Below the pieces are notes generated by a model that made no database searches, was not told the origin of the DNA, and was given only the letters and a program-made list of their open reading frames with translations. The position numbers and the translations under genes were made by a program. 64,000 nucleotides of DNA from Leeuwenhoekiella nanhaiensis (GTDB lineage: Bacteria; Bacteroidota; Bacteroidia; Flavobacteriales; Flavobacteriaceae). The DNA lies in contig NZ_KZ319296.1 of NCBI RefSeq assembly GCF_002744755.1, forward strand, positions 47,347 to 111,346, in the 5' to 3' direction. Positions 10,901 through 17,725 of the stretch are shown here, in pieces (the stretch's first letter is position 1; each line of letters begins with the position of its first letter).

Positions 10901-11247
10901 ACCCAGTCGGTATAGGTATGATAGGTTAATCGTGTGGGGATACCGCCGGTTACCGGAATGGTAAATACATCGGTATTGCCATCGTACTCCGCGCTAAAAG
11001 CAATGGTCTGGCCATCAGGCGAAAAGACGGGGTTTTGCTCGATGCCCTCATCTATAGTAAGACGCCGTGGATTCTTACCGTCGCTGTCTGCCACCCAAAG
11101 GTCATCGGCATATATAAAGGCGATGTGATTGGTACTTAAAGCCGGCTCACGGAGCAGGCGTGTGTCTGTTGTGTTGATTGATTGAGCAAGGACCGAAAAG
11201 CTTAAGGCACATAACCCGATTGAGAATAATTGATTGATGATTTTCAT
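7996..11247 (-). CDS. Tricorn protease homologue (peptidase family S41), secreted
   Basis: The product has 1083 residues. A signal peptide (to about residue 22, SFSVLAQ) indicates export. The first half is a beta-propeller built of repeats such as PVFSPDGQTIAFSAEYDG and PEWSPDGKSIAYFSDASG. A Lys/Glu-rich linker lies near residues 555-575, followed by the core domain, a PDZ domain (GEYIIKVDGKEV near residue 845), and the S41 catalytic domain with the nucleophile Ser in DETAGSGGDYLPYLF near residue 975. The domain order and length fit tricorn proteases, which trim peptides to short products. In Bacteroidota such exported forms are assigned to peptide degradation in the periplasm. The catalytic Ser and adjacent GGD are intact. 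Confidence 0.9.
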   Translation of the reverse strand: MKIINQLFSIGLCALSFSVLAQSINTTDTRLLREPALSTNHIAFIYADDLWVADSDGKNPRRLTIDEGIEQNPVFSPDGQTIAFSAEYDGNTDVFTIPVTGGIPTRLTYHTYTDWVQGFTPDGKNVLFTSQRAMFTNRYAQLFTIPLSGGNVTQLKIPNAFWASYSADGKHIAYTPIPDRFNQWKHYRGGTQSRIFIFDTDTYETVEIPKPADGSNDSRPVFDGNTVYFKSDRDGEFNLYSYDLASKQVTKQTDFKDFGLINLAVNNEGKLILEQAGYLHSFDPATKSLNKLKIGIATDLLELRPRFVSGKEHIRSGGISPSGARLVSDFRGDIVTIPSEKGDITYLTQTPGVHETYPEWSPDGKSIAYFSDASGEYALHIKDQNSNDPAKAIKLNGTGFYAYIHWSPDSKKIAFVDNGRNLYIATLASGKVEKVAQDVLYQPGVYRDLFGSWSADSNWLAYTLITNTNFQQAYIFSLGESKSYPISDGLANVTSPTFDPSGKYLYLTASTDAGPVVNWFDQSNQDMESTNALYLITLQKDVKSPFAKENDVEVLAKAEAEKEEQKDDKKEETPALKIDWDGIMNRMVSIPLGTGNYGTLSAPEEGVLYYLSYPAHSGAVSLHKYDLAEQKDEELMDVNHYEISANGKKMYYYTGGNWFVSDTGKKSDNGPVNMDAIQVKIDPPKEWANIFNEAWRVNRDYFYDPGMHGVDWDAMKKKYEVFLPDVPTKADLYRVMGWMFAELSVGHHRFDYRGDNRVEKETINGGLLGADYTTNNGRYQITKIYGGLNWNPDMKSPLTEPGVQAKVGEYIIKVDGKEVTASDNLYSFFENKAGQIINLTLSANANGSNAHEEQVTAIDSEWALRNRDWVEGNIKKVDEATNGQVAYVYVPNTATGGHEYFKRYFYPQADKKAIIVDERFNGGGQLADYVIDLLNKPMQSYWNFRYGKDMKAPSASIQGPKVMLIDETAGSGGDYLPYLFRRNNLGTLVGKRTWGGLVGVLGYPEFIDGGIVTAPNVAFYNEEGFGIENVGTPPDVEVEQTPKDVIAGKDPQLEKAIQIIMQELKENPPKTLTTPEYPDKTRN

Positions 11248-11336
11248 AATTTGACTTTTAAATGCTAAAAGGCATTTGAATTAAGGATTCTCAATTTACC
11301 AAAAAAAGCCGTTTACGGACTGTCCAGAAATAAAAA

Positions 11337-11372
11337 ACCTCTGTCAAAATCATTTGCAGAGGTAAGCTATTA
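11337..11372 (-). terminator. Terminator downstream of the coiled-coil lipoprotein gene
   Basis: Read on the minus strand, ACCTCTG and CAGAGGT form the stem of a hairpin that is followed by TTTTTTA. It lies 18 nt after the stop of the gene at 11390-11872. Confidence 0.65.
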
Positions 11373-11389
11373 AATAGATTTTTTGGGAT

Positions 11390-11872
11390 TTACTCCGACT
11401 TTAGCGGATTCATCGAGTCCTGCTGATCTTCGATTTTTACCAGTTCGGCTTTAATCTCCGAAAGCCGTGAAGCAATGTCTTCATTATTGGCTTCCATTTC
11501 CAGCAAGCGAGCTTCCATAGTTTCAATACTGATGCTGTCTGACATAAAATAGGCCTTCATCTCGCCGTGGCTGTTGATGATTTCTTTTAGTTTAGCAAGC
11601 ATCTGATTTTGCTCCTTTAGCAAGGCCTGGTGTTTAGCCAGATCGAGCAAAGCCAAAGAATCTGTATCCTCAAGATCCTGTAAGCGTTGTTTTAACGTGC
11701 GGGTATCTGACTTTAATGCTTCATTGTGCACGGTCATAGCATCGTGTACCACTTCCAGGCTATCTGTGTGCATTACAAACTCCAGGTATTTCTCGTGCAG
11801 GTTTTTACGGGTGTCATCACAGCCTGTCAATAAAAGAACTGAAAAGGCAGTGAGAAAAAGTAGTTTTTTCAT
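11390..11872 (-). CDS. Small coiled-coil lipoprotein
   Basis: The product has 160 residues. A lipoprotein signal ends in LLLTGC (cysteine at residue 18). The remaining sequence is almost entirely charged and heptad-like, with several leucine-rich helical stretches (for example LKQRLQDLEDTDSLALLDL and EARLLEMEANNEDIASRLSE), so a long coiled coil in the periplasm is predicted. I do not recognise a named family. It is a single-gene unit: a terminator follows it, and an intergenic region with the helicase terminator lies upstream. A structural or envelope-spacer role is possible but unproven. Confidence 0.75.
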   Translation of the reverse strand: MKKLLFLTAFSVLLLTGCDDTRKNLHEKYLEFVMHTDSLEVVHDAMTVHNEALKSDTRTLKQRLQDLEDTDSLALLDLAKHQALLKEQNQMLAKLKEIINSHGEMKAYFMSDSISIETMEARLLEMEANNEDIASRLSEIKAELVKIEDQQDSMNPLKSE

Positions 11873-12000
11873 CTTAGTTACATGTTGTTTTAACAGATTA
11901 AATATAGAAAAGAAACCTAAACGCAGAGCGCTTGGTACGTTTAAATGCTGTTAAAATAATGGTGATGTGCGGAATCCTTTTTTTTGTTTCGATATTGATC

Positions 12001-12038
12001 AAAAAAAAAAATCTGCTACAGAGCGTCTGCAGCAGATT
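12001..12038 (-). terminator. Strong terminator of the DEAD-box helicase gene
   Basis: On the minus strand, AATCTGCT and AGCAGATT form a stem with a 12-nt loop, directly followed by more than ten T residues (the A-run at 12000-12010 on the plus strand). It sits about 20 nt after the helicase stop codon. Confidence 0.85.
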
Positions 12039-12058
12039 GTATTTTAAACTACACGGGT

Positions 12059-13369
12059 TTATTGCGACTTGGGTTTGCTGTTGAAGCGTTTTTTAGGATT
12101 ACCGGCAGTACGTTTTTTAGGTCCGTTATTGCGATTGCGATTCGCATTGCCCCGGGAGCGCTTATTGTTATTACGATTACCGTTGTTACGAGGTGGTCGT
12201 TGATCCTGCTGTTCTGAAGGATCGTCAGGACCGTCAATTAAGAACGGATGCTCAGTAACCACGTGTATGTTCTGCTTGATCAACTTCTCAATATCCTTAA
12301 GATAGGGACGTTCGTCTTCGGCACAAAAACCCAGAGCAACGCCGCTAGCTTTTGCTCTTCCGGTACGACCGATGCGGTGTACGTAAGTTTCTGGGACATT
12401 GGGCAGGTCGTACTGAATCACCATCTCCAGTTCTGAAACGTCAATACCGCGTGCCGCGATGTCTGTAGCTACCAGAACCTGAGTTTTTCCATCTTTGAAA
12501 GCACCTAAGGCTTTCTGGCGTGCAGCCTGTGATTTATTTCCGTGGATGGCAGCCGAGTTAATTCCGGCTTTGTCGAGGATTTTTACAATCTTATTGGCAC
12601 CGTGTTTGGTACGCGAAAACACCAAAGCAGTCTCAGGTTTTTCGGTCTCAATAAGATGCTTGAGTAATTTGGCCTTGCTTTTTTTACTTACAAAATAAAC
12701 CGCCTGGTCTACACGCTCTGCGGTAGGTTTTTCCGGAGCGATACTTACTTTTTCAAAGTCGCCCAGAATGAGTTTTGACAGATCTACAATGGCCTTTGGC
12801 ATCGTAGCCGAAAAGAACAGGGACTGCCGGTCGTGCGGAACCAGTTTGAGAACTTTTTTAATATCGTGAATAAAGCCCATGTCGAGCATCTGGTCTGCCT
12901 CATCAAGTACCAGGTATTCGATGTCTTTTAGGCTGATAAAACCCTGCTTGACCAAATCGAGCAAGCGCCCGGGGGTCGCGGTAAGGATGTCAACGCCTTT
13001 GCGCATTGCCGTAACCTGTGAAGCCTGCTTTACGCCGCCAAAAATCACGGTACTTTTAATACCGGTGTATTTGCCGTATTCGTTTATGTTATCGTCTATC
13101 TGTATGGCGAGTTCGCGGGTAGGGGTAATAATTAGCGCTTTGAGCTTACGGCTACCCTTGCCCGAACCTACCTTGTTGTAGATTTGTTGCAAAATGGGAA
13201 TCGTAAACGCAGCGGTTTTACCGGTACCGGTTTGTGCCGAACCTAATAAGTCTTTTCCTTTTAAAAGTACCGGGATGGCTTGTTGTTGAATGGGAGTAGG
13301 GTGGGTGTATCCTTTATCGGCGAGCGCCTTCAGGATCGGGTCGATTAGACCTAAATCTTTAAATGTCAT
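12059..13369 (-). CDS. DEAD-box ATP-dependent RNA helicase, RhlE type
   Basis: The product has 436 residues and carries all helicase motifs in order: Q-motif region (TPIQQQAIP, about 25-33), motif I AQTGTGKT (45-52), Ia PTRELA (83-88), Ib TPGRLLD (132-138), motif II DEAD (156-159), motif III SAT near 190, and motifs V/VI ATDIAARGID and HRIGRTGRA in the second RecA domain. A basic, Asn/Arg-rich tail of about 50 residues follows and probably binds RNA. Length, the GRTGRA context and the tail fit the RhlE subgroup, involved in ribosome assembly and mRNA turnover. It is monocistronic, ending at a strong terminator. Confidence 0.92.
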   Translation of the reverse strand: MTFKDLGLIDPILKALADKGYTHPTPIQQQAIPVLLKGKDLLGSAQTGTGKTAAFTIPILQQIYNKVGSGKGSRKLKALIITPTRELAIQIDDNINEYGKYTGIKSTVIFGGVKQASQVTAMRKGVDILTATPGRLLDLVKQGFISLKDIEYLVLDEADQMLDMGFIHDIKKVLKLVPHDRQSLFFSATMPKAIVDLSKLILGDFEKVSIAPEKPTAERVDQAVYFVSKKSKAKLLKHLIETEKPETALVFSRTKHGANKIVKILDKAGINSAAIHGNKSQAARQKALGAFKDGKTQVLVATDIAARGIDVSELEMVIQYDLPNVPETYVHRIGRTGRAKASGVALGFCAEDERPYLKDIEKLIKQNIHVVTEHPFLIDGPDDPSEQQDQRPPRNNGNRNNNKRSRGNANRNRNNGPKKRTAGNPKKRFNSKPKSQ

Positions 13370-13709
13370 AAATTCTAATAAGCGGCAAAGATAAGCCTAA
13401 TTAAGCTGGTATTTGCAAAAGCGGCTGAAAAGGTTGAAAATAAGTAAGTTGCAGTAATTTTTTCAGATTTTGGTTAACAAAGTTTATTTCTGCTCACGAA
13501 TTCCCATAAACATGACTAGCATACGCTTTTTGTCTTGGGGCTAGTTGCCAATTACTTATAACATTCTGTCAGAGCTTTGTCGTTTAATCTTTGAAATTGC
13601 CTTTGCATTGCTCGGTCAGGAATTCTGCTTACCAAGAGTAAGCAGAATTCTTCGAAAATGCTTTTAGGATTTAATAAGTTGGTAGATACGAACAAGAAAC
13701 TGAAGATCC
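13370..13709. other. 340-bp divergent intergenic region
   Basis: The region separates the helicase gene (minus) from the LytTR regulator (plus) and must hold both promoters. It contains a perfect 13-bp inverted repeat, listed separately. A 20-codon frame starting with ATG at 13658 ends just after the regulator start codon; no evidence shows that it is translated. I see no other gene here. Confidence 0.6.
13620..13650 (+). promoter_or_regulatory. Perfect 13-bp inverted repeat upstream of the LytTR regulator
   Basis: Arms GAATTCTGCTTAC (13620-13632) and GTAAGCAGAATTC (13638-13650) are perfectly complementary with a 5-nt loop (CAAGA). No T-run follows on the plus strand, so it does not look like a terminator for that direction. 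It lies 60 bp before the start codon at 13710. It may be a protein-binding palindrome or an RNA hairpin in the 5' leader. Confidence 0.6.
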
Positions 13710-14456
13710 ATGCATTATAGATGTTCTATTATTACCAGAAACTTAGAAGTAATCAAGTTTTTTCAGTCATTTGATATTTGCGATTATAAGTTTGACTTTT
13801 ATTCGTTTCGCTTAGAATCAGCTTATAATGCTTTATTAAAGACGCCCCCCTCTATTCTCTTTGTAGACTTAGATCATCCTGATTACCGTCAATCAGACTG
13901 GAATTCTCTTGTGGAAGTGCTAAACTATATGGAGTGCCAACCGGTTTTGGTTGCTATTTCTTCAACCAAATCTTTTGCCTATCAGGCGTTAAAAACAGGA
14001 TTTCAGGATTATTTATTGAATCCGCTATACGAACTTGATGTTCGGAAAAGTTTGGTGAAGAGCAGAAAATGTTTGCAAATGCGCACCTCGAGAGAACGGG
14101 ATAACGTGATTTGTCTTAAGTCCTATTCTGATTATCGTTTTTTAAACGTGGAAGAGATTTTATATTTGAAGGCAGATAATAATACGACCGATTTGTTTTT
14201 AAACGGTCAGAAGCAGGTTACTGCATTTAAATCCCTAAAATATTTTGAAGATACGCTTTCCGATGATTTTCTGCGTATACATAACAGTTATATCATAAAC
14301 AAGCGTGCAGTAAAGCGCATAAACTACAGTAAGTCGCTTATTTTCTTTGATGCTGATTTAAATGGTCACTCCGTGCCTTTCTCCCGAAAATTTCGTGACC
14401 AGGTTGATGGCTTAAAGAAAACACTTTTAACTGATGAGCAGGTGCTTTTTGGTTAG
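13710..14456 (+). CDS. LytTR-family response regulator with degenerate receiver
   Basis: The product has 248 residues. The C-terminal half (about 135-240) is a LytTR DNA-binding domain: FLNVEEILYLKADNNTTDLF, then KYFEDTLSDDFLRIHNSYIINKRAVKRI. The N-terminal half is receiver-like. The phosphoacceptor aspartate is plausible in ILFVDLDHP (near residue 50), but the acidic pair normally after strand 1 is missing (CSIITRNLEV), and the conserved lysine near strand 5 is asparagine in DYLLNPL. The receiver is therefore probably not a normal phosphorylation switch. It lies before a small lipoprotein and a histidine kinase/regulator pair, but the kinase has its own regulator. Target genes are unknown. 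Confidence 0.85.
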   Translation: MHYRCSIITRNLEVIKFFQSFDICDYKFDFYSFRLESAYNALLKTPPSILFVDLDHPDYRQSDWNSLVEVLNYMECQPVLVAISSTKSFAYQALKTGFQDYLLNPLYELDVRKSLVKSRKCLQMRTSRERDNVICLKSYSDYRFLNVEEILYLKADNNTTDLFLNGQKQVTAFKSLKYFEDTLSDDFLRIHNSYIINKRAVKRINYSKSLIFFDADLNGHSVPFSRKFRDQVDGLKKTLLTDEQVLFG

Positions 14457-14596
14457 TTACCCTTCAAATCGTTGCAGTGACCAGTAGTTTAGGGTTATCT
14501 GCAATATAAGTTCTTTTAAATTTCGAAGATTGCGAGGATTCCCTTAAAATTGTACTGTTAACAAAAAGAAACCCCGATAATCGGGAGATTGGATCC

Positions 14597-14632
14597 AATT
14601 GAAGTTTCCCTTATTCATTAAAAACTTCAATT
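14597..14632 (+). promoter_or_regulatory. Inverted repeat ending exactly at a start codon
   Basis: Arms AATTGAAGTTT (14597-14607) and AAACTTCAATT (14622-14632) are perfectly complementary over 11 bp with a 14-nt loop. The second arm ends at the base before the ATG at 14633. Folded in mRNA, it would occlude the ribosome-binding region of the 52-aa lipoprotein gene. Confidence 0.55.
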
Positions 14633-14791
14633 ATGAAATTAAAGAATTACGCCCTGTTAGTACTGTTTGCTGTTGTTGCTTTTGCAAATACAAGTTGTGA
14701 ACCCGATCGCTTTTTAGAGGAAACCACTGTAGTAAGTGATTCCGGTTCAGAATCAAACCCACAGCAGCCAAGAGATCCGGATGAAGACTAA
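14633..14791 (+). CDS. Small 52-residue lipoprotein
   Basis: ATG at 14633 opens a 52-codon frame ending with TAA at 14789. The product begins MKLKNYALLVLFAVVAFA and has a lipobox-like ANTSC with the cysteine at residue 22. The mature part is only about 30 residues, acidic, and ends in PRDPDED. No family is recognised. An 11-bp inverted repeat abuts the start codon and a terminator follows, so it appears to be an independent, structured transcript. The clean signal peptide, the lipobox and the flanking hairpins argue that it is a real gene. It sits between a LytTR regulator and a histidine kinase, which suggests, but does not prove, a link to signalling. Confidence 0.7.
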   Translation: MKLKNYALLVLFAVVAFANTSCEPDRFLEETTVVSDSGSESNPQQPRDPDED

Positions 14792-14815
14792 AACTTTAAA
14801 GCTTTATAAATTTAA

Positions 14816-14842
14816 CCTCAAGAGAACATCTTGGGGTTTTTT
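14816..14842 (+). terminator. Terminator after the small lipoprotein gene
   Basis: CCTCAAGA and TCTTGGGG pair (with one G-T pair) around a short loop and are followed by TTTTTTA. It is 25 nt past the stop codon of the 52-codon gene. Confidence 0.7.
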
Positions 14843-14916
14843 AGTTTATATTTCTTTTAATTAGAACTTCTGATACCATGCATTCCCGAATACCCAAAAT
14901 CAATTGAAAACGTTTT

Positions 14917-16875
14917 ATGAGGGAATTTTTTTCATCTCGTTACATTAAGAGTTCACTATTCTTCTTAGGAATCCTCTTGAGCCTGTTGAGTTGTTCATCG
15001 CCCTCGAAAAATAAACTAGATGAGCAGAATAGTAATCTTATAGATTCTGAAGTTTCGCTACAGAAAATAGAAAATCTAGATCAGATCATTCCAAATGACA
15101 GTCTGAGGCTTTCTATTCTTTCAAAACTTTCGCTTGAATATCTGAATAAAGATTCCACGCTATTTAGAAAAATCAATACAAAAACGTTAGAGCTTGCCAA
15201 TCAACTATCTAATAAAACGGTAGAGGCTAATGCCTATTGGGATCTGGCCTATTTTCAAGGTAAATATTCTAGTCTGGATAGTTCTTATGCGTATTATTAT
15301 AAAGCCTATCAAAAATTTAGCGAATTGAAGAATGACGCTAAAGCAGGTAAAATGATGTTAATGATGGCAGTTTCTCAGGAAAATGCTAGGGATTATATAG
15401 GCAGTGAGAATTCCTCATTTAAAGCCCTCGAGCTTTTGCCGCAAACAAAGAAAAAGGATATTTATACCGTACATAATAACCTGGCCATTGTTTATAATGG
15501 TTTGGGAGATTTTGGTAAAGCTATTGAACATCATAAAAAAGCTTCAGCTATAGCCTCTTCAACGAAAGATGAAATTTTAATAGCAAGAAGTTCTAATAAT
15601 CTTGCCGTTGTCTATTTAGAAAATGGTTTTTATGAGGATGCCTTGAGTTATGTTAAGCAGGCATTGGATGTTGAAGGCCTTAAACAAGCCGATACGGAAC
15701 TTTATGCCATGGTTCTAGACAACTATGCGTATATTCAATTAAAAGCAGGGCAATCTGAAGATTTTTTAAAAGCGTCCCGTGAGGCGTTGCATATACGCGA
15801 TAGTATTGATCATAAGGCCGGGATGATGGTGAGTAGGATCAGACTTGGAGAGTATTATTTAGATACGGAAGATACTGCCCGTGCGTTAGCTAATCTTCAG
15901 ACGGCGCTTGCTTTGGCTGAGGAAGAGCAGAATGCCAAGTACGAGCTGGAAGCGCTATTAAAACTTCATAGTATTACCGGGAATCAGGAGTATCTGGACA
16001 GGTATCTGGTACTTAACGAAAAGCTTTTAAACGATGAGCGCGGAATACGCAGCAAATTTGCCCGTATACGTTATGAAACCGATCAATATATCAACAAAAA
16101 CAGAAGCTTAAGCGAGCGTATCATCTGGATTAGCTTTACAGCTGTTGTGCTTCTTACGCTATTGGGCGTTTTTCTCTTTTTACAAAGGCAAAAAGCCAAT
16201 CTTATTGAAGCCCGAATGCAGAATAGCCTCAAGGAATCAAATGCCGAAGTGTTTAAACTCCTGCTTGACCAACAGAAACAAGTTGAAATCGCCGCGGTTA
16301 AAGAGCGTGAGCGCATCGCCAGAGATTTACACGACGGGGTAATCAGCAGATTGTTTGGTACCCGAATGGCCCTGGGTTTTATGGAATCTGATAATCCGGC
16401 AACAGAAACACATCTCAAAGAACTTCAAAACATTGAGGCCGAAATACGAAACGTAAGCCATAATCTGGCTTCAAACAGTTTGACCTCAGAAGACGGTGTT
16501 GAAAAATTGATCAAGAAACTGATAGATACATTCAACGAGCATACGGCTACCTCCTTTGAGCTGCATGTTACCAAGTCTGTAGATTTTAATACCCTGGGAG
16601 ATTCGGTAAAGATTTCGATATACTATATCTTACAGGAATGCCTGCAAAACGTAATGAAGCACGCCAATGCGACGGTTTGCAAGATTAGATTGAATCAAAA
16701 AGAAAATACCTTAACAGGTTCCATAACCGATAATGGAAAGGGCTTTGATGTTAAAGCAGCCAAACAGGGAATAGGGCTAACCAACTTAAATTATCGAATA
16801 AGCGATTTAGGAGGCGATTTAAAAATCCATTCCGATTCTTCGGGAACCAAAATGTCATTTAGTATACCCATATGA
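14917..16875 (+). CDS. TPR-containing sensor histidine kinase (HisKA_3 / NarL-type)
   Basis: The product has 652 residues. The N-terminal signal ends in LLSLLSCSS, which looks like a lipobox. Tetratricopeptide-like repeats fill roughly residues 90-370 (for example HNNLAIVYNGLGDFGKAIEHHKKA). One membrane helix follows near 395-415 (IIWISFTAVVLLTLLGVFLF), then a coiled coil and the HisKA_3 H-box ERERIARDLHDG near residue 470. The HATPase domain shows an N-box QECLQNVMKHAN, a G1 box DNGKGFD and a GIGLTNL box. The sensor TPRs would be periplasmic. The stop overlaps the start of the regulator gene by 4 bp, so the two are a translationally coupled two-component system. The signal sensed is unknown. 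Confidence 0.9.
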   Translation: MREFFSSRYIKSSLFFLGILLSLLSCSSPSKNKLDEQNSNLIDSEVSLQKIENLDQIIPNDSLRLSILSKLSLEYLNKDSTLFRKINTKTLELANQLSNKTVEANAYWDLAYFQGKYSSLDSSYAYYYKAYQKFSELKNDAKAGKMMLMMAVSQENARDYIGSENSSFKALELLPQTKKKDIYTVHNNLAIVYNGLGDFGKAIEHHKKASAIASSTKDEILIARSSNNLAVVYLENGFYEDALSYVKQALDVEGLKQADTELYAMVLDNYAYIQLKAGQSEDFLKASREALHIRDSIDHKAGMMVSRIRLGEYYLDTEDTARALANLQTALALAEEEQNAKYELEALLKLHSITGNQEYLDRYLVLNEKLLNDERGIRSKFARIRYETDQYINKNRSLSERIIWISFTAVVLLTLLGVFLFLQRQKANLIEARMQNSLKESNAEVFKLLLDQQKQVEIAAVKERERIARDLHDGVISRLFGTRMALGFMESDNPATETHLKELQNIEAEIRNVSHNLASNSLTSEDGVEKLIKKLIDTFNEHTATSFELHVTKSVDFNTLGDSVKISIYYILQECLQNVMKHANATVCKIRLNQKENTLTGSITDNGKGFDVKAAKQGIGLTNLNYRISDLGGDLKIHSDSSGTKMSFSIPI

Positions 16876-17543
16876 GAATAGTAAAAGTTTTAATAGTTGA
16901 AGACCACCCGTTAATTGTTAATGCCTACAAACAGGCTTTTGAACAGATAGCACAGGATAAAACGGTTCTCTTCAATATTGACGTTGCATTGAATCTGGAT
17001 GAAGCCGGTGCTTTTTACAACAATCAGAGTTATATGAGCAAATGCGATTTAGTCTTTCTGGATGTACAATTGCCTGTGGGGAGCGATAAAAGCCTGTTAT
17101 CGGGTGAAGATCTGGGATTGAAAATCCGCGAAAAGTACCCGGAAACCAAAGTAGCTATTCTTACCTCCCTGAGTGATCATTACCGTTTGCGAAGTATTTT
17201 AAAGGATATTGACCCGGATGCACTTTTGCTAAAAGGCGATCTGACCCCCGGCGAACTCATCAGAGGCATACAAAGTCTTATTTCAAAACCTCCGTATTAT
17301 ACCGTAACCGTTCTCGAGCATTTGCGCAAGAATCTGGTTGCTGAGATTGATATTGACAGTACAGATCGCAAGTTGTTGTATGAACTCTCGCTTAGCACAA
17401 AAAATACCGAGCTCTGTGATATTTTAAAGCTGTCTAAAGCAGGAGTTGAGAAGCGTAAACGCAATCTTAAAATTCTCTTTGAAGTAGAAGGCGAGTCTGA
17501 CCGCGAACTTATTCTGGAAGCTCGCAATAGGGGATTTATTTGA
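16872..17543 (+). CDS. Response regulator with divergent C-terminal HTH
   Basis: The product has 223 residues. The receiver domain is complete: acidic pair in LIVEDHP near residue 10, phosphoacceptor Asp in LVFLDVQLP near residue 60, and lysine in LLLKGD near 118. The C-terminal 60 residues (DRKLLYELSLSTKNTELCDILKLS, then AGVEKRKRNLK) look like a diverged LuxR/NarL-type helix-turn-helix with the usual second helix and recognition helix, ending in a short extension. It overlaps the kinase gene by 4 bp and is clearly its partner. Targets are unknown. Confidence 0.87.
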   Translation: MRIVKVLIVEDHPLIVNAYKQAFEQIAQDKTVLFNIDVALNLDEAGAFYNNQSYMSKCDLVFLDVQLPVGSDKSLLSGEDLGLKIREKYPETKVAILTSLSDHYRLRSILKDIDPDALLLKGDLTPGELIRGIQSLISKPPYYTVTVLEHLRKNLVAEIDIDSTDRKLLYELSLSTKNTELCDILKLSKAGVEKRKRNLKILFEVEGESDRELILEARNRGFI

Positions 17544-17725
17544 GAACAGGGTTTTAAGGAGTCAAAATAGTCGCATAAAATTCAGTCCAGATCCGATACT
17601 TATTCAGCCATAAACCCTTTTGTTTAAAGTGACGTATAAGTTGTAAAGGTTGATTGAATAGTAATCAGCGGGTTTATTAAGTAATTCAATATTGTTGTAA
17701 AGAATTGAGACGATATTTAAATCTG

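Noticed and set aside
13658..13720. 20-codon ATG frame just before the LytTR gene
   Set aside because: No conserved character or strong initiation signal is visible; it only overlaps the next start by a few bases.
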